Below the pieces are notes generated by a model that saw nothing but the letters and a program-made list of their open reading frames with translations, did no database searches and was not told where the DNA came from. Position numbers and translations under genes: made by a program. A stretch of 41,103 nucleotides of DNA, taken from the NCBI RefSeq assembly GCF_000258495.1, contig NZ_AJLG01000018.1, positions 1-41,103 on the forward strand, given 5' to 3'. This document shows positions 1 through 7,593 of the stretch, piece by piece; position 1 is the first letter of the stretch; every line of letters begins with the position of its first letter. Source of the stretch: Pedobacter agri PB92 (GTDB taxonomy: Bacteria > Bacteroidota > Bacteroidia > Sphingobacteriales > Sphingobacteriaceae).

Positions 1-13
1 ACGTACACACTGA
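1..13. repeat. Left copy of a 13-bp terminal inverted repeat
   Basis: ACGTACACACTGA at the very start is the exact reverse complement of the last 13 bases (41091-41103). It lies within imuB. See findings. Confidence 0.6.
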
Positions 14-1188
14 GTATCGCTCTTTCCGGCCAATACCGTTTAGCGGGTAGATAACGGTGTATCACCTGCAACCCCACCTTTCCAGCGACGCGGTCAAGCA
101 ATTTGATCACACTCTGATCATCAAGGCCAGGCTTCGATGTCCACATCTCTTCCTGGGGAACCTCTACATCATCCACTTTTGGTGCTTCCAGCACAAAAAG
201 CTCGATGCCAAGGGCAGGCCTGATCTGATCGATTTTCAGCTGAAAAAGCTTCAACAGGTGACTGATGTTATGCGATGCTCCGCTCGTACCGATATCAACC
301 TGTACCACTTTGCCATCGATCCGGTAACAGGTAAGCACACCAAAGCGTAGTCCCTTCCCCTCGGCCTGCATTCGCTTGCACAGGTTTTCCAGTAATTTAT
401 GGATGGCAATTTCAATTCCGTTTCTTGTTTTGATAGGCTCCAGGCAGGCAAGTCTTTCGCTAAACTGCACAGGCACCTGAAGGGGAGACAGTACTTCGAT
501 TTCTGTGCCTATGGCCTGGGCTAAGCGAAGCAGAAAATCCTCACCGAACCTTCTGCGCAGAACCGACCTGGGCATTCCGATAAAACTTTTGATCTGATAG
601 AACCCCAGTTTTCGAAGTTTTGCCAGGGTAGTATCGTCGAGTCTTAATGCATCGGGTACCAGATTGAGCAGCGCATCCACATGTTCCCCAACAGGAATCA
701 GCGGGGTAATTTTTCCGAAATGCGACACGGCCCAGGCAGCGCCGGGGTTATCGGCTATTGCTACGCGAACCGTGTAGCCCTTGCTTTTTAGCCTGGAAAC
801 GATTTCTTTCAGGTATCCGCGTTCGCCGCCCCAAAGATGGCTGCATCCGGTTGCCTCTAGGATCAGCCCATCCATTGCAAATTCATCGATGGCTACAATT
901 GGAGAATAGCGCACACACCATTCGCCAAGACCTTTGAGCAATTTTTTTTGGTCTTTCAGGTTTATCATCCAACACCTCAAGTCCGGGGCAAATGGCCTTT
1001 GCATCGGCAGCACGCATTCCAACCTCTACGCCAAATCCCTGTGCCAGCTCGCTCACTGCTGTGATCATCATTCGGCCATGGTCGGGCGCAGCAAAAACAA
1101 AAGGTACACCGGAAAGCTCGGGCCTGCGGATAAGCTGCCAGTCAGCCAGCAGCTGGCGGAACCATATTGAAACAAAACGCCTTTGCAT
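1..1188 (-). pseudogene. imuB: ImuB, Y-family polymerase-like mutasome subunit, partial at window edge, frameshifted
   Basis: ImuB is the non-catalytic Y-family polymerase relative that joins ImuA and DnaE2 in SOS-induced translesion synthesis. The reading starts with MQRRFVSIWFRQLLADW at 1188. Near 945 it must change frame: the upstream frame reads ERPKKIAQR and stops at 883, while the frame one base on reads KKLLKGLGEWCVRYSP and stays open to base 1. It includes DGLILEATGCSHLWGGE, a typical ImuB block. The carboxylates of active Y-family polymerases are not in place (Trp where the first Asp is expected, Asp-Gly where Asp-Glu is expected), as usual for ImuB. The lesion is one excess A in an A8 tract (bases 942-949). 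The gene begins 6 bases after imuA stops, so they form one operon; dnaE2 would be expected beyond the edge. Either mutation, slippage-rescued gene or sequence error; family call is firm. Confidence 0.88.
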
Positions 1189-1193
1189 AATAT

Positions 1194-1932
1194 CTATCCA
1201 ATCTGCCTGCCCTCCATTTCAGACCAAACATTTTCTTTTTTGAGTTTCTTAACTTCTTCGAATCTTTCTCCCGCCCATTCCAGCACGAAGTTTCCAGGAT
1301 TTCCGTTGCGCACCTTAAGCAGCTCGACCTGCCAGCGAGGAAACCCAAGGCCCGGCATACCATCCTCAGCTTGAGAAGGGAGGGGACTGATCCTCCACCT
1401 TGCGGTGGCTACTGTGCTTGCGGTTTTATTTTCATCTTTTCGAAGGATAAATCCGGTAACGCCACTGGACTCCACGGCCAGCTGCAATCTTCGGGATTCG
1501 ATAAGTGACAGATTATTGACCTCGGCGACCACGGCCGCAAGTCCCTCGCATTTTAGTGCTTCCTCCGTGATCCATAACACATCCTTTTCGGTCCGGACAT
1601 CCATAAAAATAATGCGCTCGGCCTCGACATTGAAAAGGCCGAGCGATGCCGGAAACAACCGACGAGAGGTGCTTGCCCAAACGCAGGCTGCACCGTTTTC
1701 CATCAGCACGGCAAGCAATCCTGCAATGAAGCCGTCACTCGCCGCCGAATGCTCGGGCTGAACAGTGATAAACTCATGGATTGCTTTTTTTTGGAAATAC
1801 TCCACCAGGGAAAGCATCTTCAATCTCTCCAAGGCCGATGCGCTCAGCCTTGCCTGAGGCTACGGGCTTGAAGCCCTGCCACAACAGGATATCCTGTTGC
1901 AATTTTTGAAACAATTCCCTTTTAGCATCCAT
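1194..1932 (-). pseudogene. imuA: ImuA, RecA/SulA-like mutasome protein, frameshifted
   Basis: ImuA is the small RecA-like partner of ImuB in damage-induced mutagenesis. From ATG at 1930-1932 the protein begins MDAKRELFQKLQQDILLWQG and runs through LGEIEDAFPGGVFP, the usual ImuA N-terminus. In an A8 tract (1785-1792) this frame would hit TGA, and the frame one base on continues KKAIHEFITVQPEHSAASDG to the stop at 1194. Removing one A gives a continuous 245-residue protein, the normal family length. An internal ATG at 1832 lies in the downstream frame and could give a 212-residue product, but it lacks the conserved N-terminus. The neighbour imuB has the same kind of lesion in the same CC-A8 context. 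Operon order imuA-imuB is canonical. A palindrome lies just upstream. Confidence 0.88.
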
Positions 1933-1950
1933 GGTATTTGAGTTAATTTT

Positions 1951-1969
1951 ATACTATTTATATTAGTAT
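1951..1969. promoter_or_regulatory. Palindrome upstream of imuA, candidate SOS operator
   Basis: A 19-bp imperfect palindrome with 6-bp arms ATACTA and TAGTAT lies 18 bases upstream of the imuA ATG. Its position suits a repressor site covering the promoter or 5' leader. imuA operons are usually controlled by LexA or a LexA-like protein, but I do not recognise a known LexA box here. The region is very AT-rich, so chance is possible. Confidence 0.35.
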
Positions 1970-2161
1970 TATCAAATTATACAACAAACATAAAGCTAAA
2001 ATTGTTAGTAAAATATAAGATGTTGAAAAGATTGTACTTTTGGTGGAAAACTCTGATCAGGACATCGCCTAACGTTGTGCGCTAAAGACTGCCAATTTTA
2101 TATCACAAAGGAAATAAAAAAGATTATTCTCTCCTGTTGCCAAAAAAGAAAACTTCAAAGA

Positions 2162-3172
2162 TTAGAGATCCGATGGCTCAAATCCAACGAAACCCTTTGC
2201 TTTAAGGATGGCTGCCGTTTCTACCTGGAATCGCTTGTAGCCCTCGGGATCAGCGTACCTGGTTTCTATAACGCTGCCATTTTCCAAGGCCGTGGAGCCT
2301 GTGCAATATAGACTGGACAGGACGTTAGGCTGATAGGTATTTTTTAAAAGTGCCAGGATGTCAAACGCAAATTCGGAAAAATGCTGTTCCCAGAATGTCA
2401 ATGACAGGCTGAAATATTGATCATCCTTATACTTCAGGCATTTCGATGTTGACCAAAAGGATAACGATGAGTTATTGTTTGGCTCAGCATTGACGTTTTC
2501 ATTTCTGAACGTTATTTTTCCACTGTTATACTTTTCAAGCGTTTAGGCACGAAGTATAATTCCCCCATAAAATCTTCGGATCATTGTGGCATTAACCAGC
2601 TCATTCATTGCTGCAAAATCTTTTTCATGTTCTTTACGGAGCTCGAAAAATACCGTCGCACAAAAGAAATTGGCAGGAAGGTACATTTTGGCGCGACTGG
2701 TCGGAGGGTCTACACGAGCCAATTATGGCTTTAGCTTGGAAAGCTGGTTCACTGCATTTTTGCCGGATCGTCTGTTAAACGCGGATTTCACCTCAAATAC
2801 CGCATGGACATACTCTACAGGAATTGCCAGCGACTGTCCCTGATTGGAAGAATCTGGATTACCCTCGACCCAGAGCACTGGGGATTCCAGCTGGTCATAT
2901 ACGATCACATCATAATGCACCATATGATCTTTACTGGAAATTCCGGGAGAAATGATATACCCAGCTGTTACCGCATATCTCTTTGGCAGAAATTCGCTTA
3001 GCCACTTTCTGAATTCGGCTTCTGCTACAAGACCATGTCTGACCTTAACCAGCTTGTTGTTTTCCATATCTTTCGCTAGATCATAGGCAGCAAGCATGCG
3101 GGTTTTTGCAGCGAGGAACTGTTTCCATCCCTGGCTTGCCAACTGCCGCTGGAGTGGTTTTTCATTGGACAT
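2162..3172 (-). pseudogene. DUF6602-like protein interrupted by two in-frame TAA codons
   Basis: Read from ATG at 3172, the frame encodes 149 residues and meets TAA at 2723-2725. The same frame continues with LARVDPPTSRAKMYLPANFF, meets a second TAA at 2543-2545, and ends at 2162 after 336 codons in total. The N-terminal part has the features I associate with DUF6602 (nuclease-like, function unknown): LSEFLPKRYAV, HYDVIVYDQLESPVLW and EYVHAVFEVKSAFN, where the Asp and Glu-Val-Lys positions resemble a PD-(D/E)XK core. Both interruptions are substitutions, not frameshifts; a related fragment at 14884-15120 has TCA (Ser) where the first TAA stands. It lies 36 bases after the SRAP gene on the same strand. 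The first 149 residues may still be made as a truncated protein. The family name is from memory of motifs. Confidence 0.75.
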
Positions 3173-3208
3173 ATCTATTCTTCTTTTGCGCTAAAATAAA
3201 AATGAACA

Positions 3209-4030
3209 CTAATTTCTCCAGTGGTCAAAATCCAGTTGTTCCTGGTCTACGAAACTAAGGTCAAGGGCAGGATGATCCGGATAATTAAGAGGGGTAGCCT
3301 CACCGGCAAAACGGTAATCCTTATCAATGGTGCATGCTTCCATCAATTTCGAAGGGATTTGGGTAAGCGCAATTTCAGTCAAACGTTCTTCGCTGGGCTG
3401 TTCCATTAACCATTCCCAGGCAAGATCATCGGTAAGTATGGTTGGCATGCGTTTTTTAGAGTTGTGGATCTGCTGCATGATGCCATTTGCAGCCGTTGTA
3501 CCAAATGCTACCGTGCGCACCCATTGTCCTACTTCTTTATCGAACCAATCATTATACACGCCGGCAAACCAGAAATATTCCTTGCCCACGATTCCGATTT
3601 GATAGGGCACTTTATCGGTAGCCTTTAATAGCTGACCCTTTTTACCATAGGTAGGCACATGCATGGATTCGATGATCCCGGTAGAAAGTACAAGGCATCT
3701 GCGCTGACGTGCAGCCTCTGCCCACATAGACTTTTTGCCTGCCTCATTCTTAAAAAGATTTTCCGCCTTGAAATTTAGCGTCGTATACATGCCCCTGAAT
3801 TTCTTTGCCTCTTCGCGGTCTTTGGCATATCCCGGAATAAATCCCCATTCGGCTTGCTGGATTTCAAAATCCCTGCGATCGTCTGTAGACACTAAGATTG
3901 CACAGGGTGCATAGTTGAAACCGTTGTGAACGCCGGTATCTAAAAAATCGTAATTTTTTACGGCTTTTTCTAACTGTTTAAGCTGGATAAACTCAGCTCT
4001 GGTTACTCTTTGTCCATTGTAATAACACAT
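3209..4030 (-). CDS. yedK: SRAP domain protein (YedK/HMCES type abasic-site DNA-protein crosslinker)
   Basis: SRAP proteins bind abasic sites in single-stranded DNA and shield them by a thiazolidine link to the N-terminal Cys. Here Met-Cys opens the 273-residue protein, so Cys2 becomes the N-terminus after Met removal. Other expected residues are visible: Asn39 in FNYAP, Glu121 in LSTGIIES, and His189 in HNSKKRMP followed by the usual Met-Pro. The length is close to the Bacteroidota members. The stop of the small gene upstream (4035) lies 5 bases before this start, so the two are cotranscribed; a DUF6602-like gene follows. Being near imuAB fits a damage-response cluster. Unlike its neighbours it is intact. 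High confidence in the family, moderate in the exact role. Confidence 0.93.
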   Translation of the reverse strand: MCYYNGQRVTRAEFIQLKQLEKAVKNYDFLDTGVHNGFNYAPCAILVSTDDRRDFEIQQAEWGFIPGYAKDREEAKKFRGMYTTLNFKAENLFKNEAGKKSMWAEAARQRRCLVLSTGIIESMHVPTYGKKGQLLKATDKVPYQIGIVGKEYFWFAGVYNDWFDKEVGQWVRTVAFGTTAANGIMQQIHNSKKRMPTILTDDLAWEWLMEQPSEERLTEIALTQIPSKLMEACTIDKDYRFAGEATPLNYPDHPALDLSFVDQEQLDFDHWRN

Positions 4031-4034
4031 AATC

Positions 4035-4283
4035 CTATTTCCTTTTATTGCGGATATACACCGCTATTAACTTTCCAATTGCTGCAGCCTCTTTCTGGCG
4101 TCCCTCTGGAATGGAAGTCCAAAATTTTTGGTCCCTTAAATTTAAGCCCACTCCAATGACTAATGGTTTTAATCCGGAACTAAAGTTTACATAAAAAACC
4201 CTCTTTCCGGCTATTTCATGTTCTGCAATATGCAAAAGTTCTTCATTGAAATGCAGCTCAAAGGGAGGTTCTAAATCCCTCAT
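4035..4283 (-). CDS. Small conserved-looking protein upstream of SRAP
   Basis: An intact 82-residue protein starting MRDLEPPFELHFNEELLH. It has no signal peptide or membrane segment; the middle has alternating hydrophobics (KRVFYVNFSSGLKPLVIGVG) that suggest beta strands, and the end (EAAAIGKLIAVYIRNKRK) looks helical and basic. It ends 5 bases before the SRAP start, so it is probably the first gene of that operon. I do not recognise the family. Its tight coupling to an abasic-site protector suggests a DNA-repair accessory role, which is inference only. Confidence 0.75.
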   Translation of the reverse strand: MRDLEPPFELHFNEELLHIAEHEIAGKRVFYVNFSSGLKPLVIGVGLNLRDQKFWTSIPEGRQKEAAAIGKLIAVYIRNKRK

Positions 4284-4522
4284 TATTAAAGATAATAAAA
4301 TGTTTTTGAATTCATGTCCGGCAAATTTTCTCTACAATAAATATTTTGGCGTGCTCATTCAATCGCAGTTTCGATTTCATTTCTTCATGCCTGCGGGATT
4401 TCCATTCAGTCACTCACGCAATTTATTTTAAATGAAAAATCTCCTGCTTATATATTTTTGCAGGATGTAATGCTGACCAACTAATGTCCTAACGAATATC
4501 GATAATCAATTTATCTGGTGCA

Positions 4523-4756
4523 CTATTGATTTTTTTTGGTTTCGGTTATCCATTTAATGATATCATGATAGTCTTTTAAGTCAATAAGGTGTGGGTTATG
4601 GTCGTTTCTGTACTTTATCGCATCGGGTGAAAATGTAGAGCTGGTGAATATGACACCTTTATTGGCCTGCTCATTGACAATCACAGATTGAAATCCGCGA
4701 ATCACTAAGACGTCTATTTTTCTGAAGGCAGTCCACCTTTTAACTTTCTTGTCTTG
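4523..4756 (-). pseudogene. C-terminal fragment of an Mrr-like restriction endonuclease
   Basis: An open frame of 77 codons without a good start: it begins after a TAG at 4757-4759 and reads RWTAFRKIDVLVIRGFQS, then GVIFTSSTFSPDAIKYRN and HNPHLIDLKDYHDIIKWI. The phrase about turning up 'TSSTFSPDA' before a Leu-Ile-Asp segment matches the end of Mrr_cat-type nuclease domains, which cut modified or foreign DNA. The N-terminal DNA-binding part and the catalytic Asp are missing, so this is a remnant. It lies in the decayed stretch next to the tRNA. A start at GTG 4703-4705 would give only 60 residues. Confidence 0.55.
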
Positions 4757-4846
4757 CTAACAGGCATGTTTATAGTTAACTGTTTGATTCATATGTAAAT
4801 ATAGTGAAGTCTTGGCAGGAATAATAGAAGGAGAAAAATCCGAAAA

Positions 4847-4883
4847 GGGGCAACAATAGTTTTATAACTACTATTGTTGCCCC
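4847..4883 (-). terminator. Intrinsic terminator of the tRNA
   Basis: Perfect 14-bp arms (GGGGCAACAATAGT and its complement) with a 9-base loop. On the minus strand the hairpin is followed by TTTTCGGATTTTT. It begins 17 bases after the tRNA 3' end, the expected place for its terminator. It could also stop plus-strand transcription weakly. Confidence 0.85.
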
Positions 4884-4899
4884 CTCATCATCACTGATC

Positions 4900-4988
4900 T
4901 GGCGGAAGGAGGGGGATTCGAACCCCCGAGCCCCAATGGAGCTAACAGAGTTTAAGTCTGCCGTAATCAGCCACTCTACCACCCTCGA
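4900..4988 (-). tRNA. Class II tRNA with UAA anticodon (Leu-like), unusual acceptor end
   Basis: The T arm is canonical (GGGGG-TTCGAAT-CCCCC), the variable arm is long (AGCTCC/GGGGCT), the D arm is GTA/TAC with a GG in the loop, and the anticodon stem-loop is GCAGA-CTTAAAC-TCTGT with anticodon UAA (bases 4952-4954). That predicts tRNA-Leu(UAA). A CCA is encoded at the 3' end. Two oddities: position 73 is G, while leucine tRNAs normally have A73 and serine tRNAs G73; and the 5' strand TCGAGGG does not pair with TCCTTCC at the first two positions. A strong terminator follows. It may be a functional but divergent gene or a tRNA damaged at its 5' end. The D-arm placement fixes the 5' end and could be off by a base. 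Confidence 0.75.
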
Positions 4989-5012
4989 ATATTTTCAGTT
5001 AATATTCAAGGG
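4982..5012. repeat. Inverted repeat overlapping the tRNA 5' end
   Basis: Arms CCCTCGAATATT and AATATTCAAGGG pair over 12 bp with one mismatch around an 8... to 7-base loop region. The left arm contains the whole 5' acceptor strand of the tRNA, so an unprocessed transcript could fold the tRNA 5' end into this hairpin instead of the acceptor stem. Confidence 0.6.
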
Positions 5013-5054
5013 TGAATGTTAAATATAGCAATTTTATGTTGAAATAGGAAACGG

Positions 5055-5062
5055 TATCTTTG
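5055..5062 (+). promoter_or_regulatory. Possible -7 box of the HEPN gene
   Basis: TATCTTTG matches the Bacteroidota -7 consensus TAnnTTTG. It ends 4 bases before the ATG at 5067, so if real the transcript would be nearly leaderless or the true start is further in. No clear -33 TTTG at the right distance. Chance match is possible. Confidence 0.3.
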
Positions 5063-5066
5063 AGAT

Positions 5067-5708
5067 ATGGATCAAGATATTAATAACGCGTTCGTCAAAT
5101 TACGTAAGCCATCAAGAGCGAATTTTAACGAAATATTTGAAAACTATTCCATTGTCTTTGAAAATCAAATGGATTCCATCAGGAAGGAAATCATTCTTTG
5201 TATAGTACATGACCTTCATCAAGCAGCCATAATGCTAACCAATCATTTGCTGGAAAAATTTCTCAGAGCCGTGATCGTGATTGAAGAGTCAGGGATAGAA
5301 AAAATGATTCCGGAAAACCAAAAGAAAATCAAAACCGCTTACAAAAATAGAAGGAGTAGTAGTTTAAATGATCTTAATGACGAGGCGCTTAAGCGAAATA
5401 TAATTTCTGAAGTTCAGCACCAGCAAATCAAGGAGTATATCTTAACCATAAGAAATCCATATAGTCATGGATCTTCATTTCAGATTTTAAAGGACGAGAA
5501 ACCAATAAAAACTTTGAGCGGTAGTTTTTCGGAAGGTATCAAATCAGAAATAATCGAAACCGATATTAACAGCTATTTTCCGCTGCAATCTCTTTTCCAA
5601 GAGATCCGCGCAATGAAAGATTCTGTGAAGTATTTTAAGTTCGTTGATGCTATTCTTTATTCTTTTTATAAAGAAAAAAATGAGCAGGTGTTTAGGCGTC
5701 AGTTCTAG
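5067..5708 (+). CDS. HEPN-like protein with R-x4-H motif
   Basis: A 213-residue, mainly helical, soluble protein. The motif Arg129-Asn-Pro-Tyr-Ser-His134 (RNPYSHG) fits the HEPN superfamily signature R-x4-6-H with a polar residue after Arg; many HEPN proteins are metal-independent RNases in toxin-antitoxin, abortive infection and CRISPR systems. The earlier helix LHQAAIMLTNHLLEKFLRAV resembles the first long HEPN helix. No membrane segment or second domain is visible. No obvious antitoxin (MNT-type nucleotidyltransferase) lies beside it; the upstream neighbour is the tRNA on the other strand and downstream is a palindrome-rich interval. It could instead be a HEPN-fold protein without RNase activity. 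Family inferred from a short motif and helix pattern. Confidence 0.6.
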   Translation: MDQDINNAFVKLRKPSRANFNEIFENYSIVFENQMDSIRKEIILCIVHDLHQAAIMLTNHLLEKFLRAVIVIEESGIEKMIPENQKKIKTAYKNRRSSSLNDLNDEALKRNIISEVQHQQIKEYILTIRNPYSHGSSFQILKDEKPIKTLSGSFSEGIKSEIIETDINSYFPLQSLFQEIRAMKDSVKYFKFVDAILYSFYKEKNEQVFRRQF

Positions 5709-5748
5709 ATTATAATTATCTCTACTAGGATAGTTTTTGTTTGAAAAA

Positions 5749-5785
5749 TCTCTAGTAGAGAACTTTAAAAGTTCCCTACTAGAGA
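5749..5785. repeat. Near-perfect 37-nt palindrome after the HEPN gene
   Basis: Arms start TCTCTAGTAG and end CTACTAGAGA, and the inner bases GAACTTT/AAAGTTC continue the pairing; only one arm position and the centre break symmetry. It begins 41 bases after the HEPN stop. It may serve as transcription terminator, RNA stabilising hairpin or recombination/replication site. There is no T-run after it. Confidence 0.75.
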
Positions 5786-5948
5786 TAAATTGATTGAGGT
5801 TATGCGCATGCGACTAAAACATACTATGTTTTCAAAAGCCGCTCTGAAAGTTGCGGATCAATCTCCATCATTTTCCCCTTTAGGTTCGCTAGACGCGTTA
5901 AATCGTACATAAAATCCGTCTACAGAAGCAAGTGAGGCCACCCTTTAT

Positions 5949-5986
5949 GGGGCAAATACTTTTTAAGAGGGTTTTGCCCCTTTTTT
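5949..5986 (+). terminator. Terminator-like hairpin
   Basis: Arms GGGGCAAA (5949-5956) and TTTGCCCC (5973-5980) with a 16-base loop are followed by six T. It would stop plus-strand transcription, perhaps read-through from the HEPN gene 240 bases upstream. The loop is large, so efficiency is uncertain. Confidence 0.5.
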
Positions 5987-6449
5987 CTGTGCCCGTAATG
6001 CCTGTTTTCCAGATAGATCAGCTCCGCTGCCCGGTTGAGTTTCGGAGTTTGACAGGCACCCTCAGCATAGGTGATTTTGTCAGGGAATAAAATGCCTACT
6101 AGGTATCTTTTCGCCTTATTGAGGAGATGTCATACAGTTTGTCCAATTCACAAAGTGCATTTACGGCCATATCAGAAAGCTTTTTAATGTTTACCTGCGT
6201 TCCGTTGCGCTTTTACTGGCGTGAGACTGAATTTTTCGTTTCTGTATCTTTTTAACATTGGCTTTCGTTTTATCCTGCAAACATGGGGCACTAGCAAATG
6301 TGTTTTACTCTACTAGGCATAAATATTTATCCACTTAAATAATTTATAACTAGTAGACAGGTATTTAAATCCGGAAAAACTGAGCTTTAATTGTTAGATT
6401 TTTTGTTTGCTATTTTCTACCTTAGTTAAGTAATTAAATATTAACGCTC

Positions 6450-6776
6450 ATGGATAAGAAAGTTCAAAAACAGATGTTTATTGTCAAATCACCTTGTTAT
6501 AAATGCAAGGAAATGTTCAATGTTGCATTAGTAAATGAAGAAGTAGGGACTGGCCAGATTTACGGACCAGAGGAATTTACCAAGGAAGAAATGAGACTGG
6601 CCGAAGAACATGGCGTTCTTATCAAGGAACAATTCTCTGCAACTAGACAGGAAAGCTATTATGCAAATACCTGTCCCAATTGTGGTGTGTTTGTAGGACA
6701 ACATTTTCTGTTTACAGAGTACTTTTGTGAGGCCAGCTATGGAGGCTGTGAATATGAAACAATTGATCTAGCATAA
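6450..6776 (+). CDS. Small zinc-ribbon-like protein
   Basis: Intact 108-residue protein. Two Cys pairs, Cys16-x2-Cys19 (PCYKCKE) and Cys74-x2-Cys77 (CPNCG), could bind one zinc ion; further Cys occur near the end (CEASYGGCEYE). No signal peptide or membrane segment. The spacing resembles small zinc-ribbon proteins of unknown function, possibly nucleic-acid binding. It precedes a decayed gene on the same strand by 71 bases. I do not recognise the family. Confidence 0.7.
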   Translation: MDKKVQKQMFIVKSPCYKCKEMFNVALVNEEVGTGQIYGPEEFTKEEMRLAEEHGVLIKEQFSATRQESYYANTCPNCGVFVGQHFLFTEYFCEASYGGCEYETIDLA

Positions 6777-6847
6777 CTATTGTTAACCTACTTACTGGAT
6801 TCTCAATTCATTAAATTCTTACTGCCTTTCACCAAATCGCTCATTGA

Positions 6848-7464
6848 ATGAATAATCAAATTAGGACCTTACTTATAGATCAGGCACGTAAAAAAATGCC
6901 AATTACCTATGGTGATGTGATGAAAAAGCTGGGACTCGATCATAATAATATTGATCACCGCAATAGTTTGAGCAACGAACTCTATGCGATTTCCAAGTTT
7001 GAGCATGAACACGAGCGCCCACTGTTAAGTTCGATGGCGATGTATTCTAAATTGGCCGATCATGGTCCCGGATTTTACGAACTGGCAGAAGAGTTTGGTT
7101 TCGGTGATTAGAAAACGCTTACTGATCGATTGTTTGCTTTCCAGGAAATGAATCGGTGCCAAGATTTCTGGTTGAATGATGAAAACTATCAAAAGAATTA
7201 CGGCCTTCCGGCAATGGTGAATTATAATTACCCATTCTTCAACGGCGCTGAACCGATTGTTTACATACTTGGGGAGGCGTCAGTTGCGAGATAAAGTTTC
7301 ACAATAGCCTGTACAATTTCATTAAGGAGACCTTTAAAAAAGAAGACCATATTGTTTCAAACAATGAACTAGATAACATTGAAGACGATATAGAAGAAAG
7401 AACAATAGACGCTCTAAATAATTGGACAACCGAGGGATTTTGGGCCTATCTGAGCTATTATTGA
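6848..7464 (+). pseudogene. Unknown protein broken by TAG and a frameshift
   Basis: From ATG 6848 the frame gives 87 residues (start MNNQIRTLLIDQARKKMPIT) and meets TAG at 7109-7111. The same frame goes on with KTLTDRLFAFQEMNRCQDFW and QKNYGLPAMVNYNYPFFNGA to a TAA at 7292. Near 7262-7270 a shift of frame continues TWGGVSCEIKFHNSLYNFIK and DDIEERTIDALNNWTTEGFW to a stop at 7464. Restoring one base and reading TAG as Trp (TGG) gives a coherent protein of about 205 residues. The N-terminal 87 residues look like a helical, winged-helix-like segment (ITYGDVMKKLGL) and could still be made. I do not recognise the family. Confidence 0.6.
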
Positions 7465-7593
7465 AGATGTAGTTGCGGTAAATATAGGAGTAAAAGAAAA
7501 TGTTTCATAGGTAAGGAAATTGAGCAATAAAAGTAATGCAAAATATTAACCAACACAAGATTTCATTTTGATGATTAAGAAATTAGGTTTAAA

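Larger units (their letters stand above)
5722..6356. repeat. Six copies of the heptamer CTACTAG/CTAGTAG
   Basis: CTACTAG occurs at 5722, 5776, 6096 and 6310, and its complement CTAGTAG at 5752 and 6350. About 0.1 copy is expected by chance for a 7-mer on both strands in this length. Copies cluster at both ends of the gene-less interval between the HEPN gene and the zinc-ribbon gene. Flanking bases are often TCT before or AGA after. I saw no comparable cluster elsewhere in the window. Role unknown; protein-binding or recombination sites are possibilities. Confidence 0.7.
5709..6449. other. Gene-less interval with gene debris
   Basis: No intact gene in 741 bases. On the minus strand 5824-5919 reads YDLTRLANLKGKMMEIDPQL and ends in a stop, like the tail of a lost protein. 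On the same strand, about 6115-6290 reads NVKKIQKRKIQSHASKSATE in one frame and IKKLSDMAVNALCELDKLYD in another, like a frameshifted helical gene. No family is recognisable. The interval also holds the CTACTAG repeats and a hairpin with T-run. Confidence 0.5.

Noticed and set aside
4776..4982. 68-codon minus-strand open frame
   Set aside because: It runs through the tRNA and its terminator; the tRNA structure accounts for the sequence.
5949..5986. Riboswitch-like hairpin
   Set aside because: A single stem with large loop and T-run is better called a terminator; no downstream gene start follows.
5722..6356. CRISPR array
   Set aside because: The repeated unit is only 7 bp, in both orientations and with irregular spacing; no cas genes are present.
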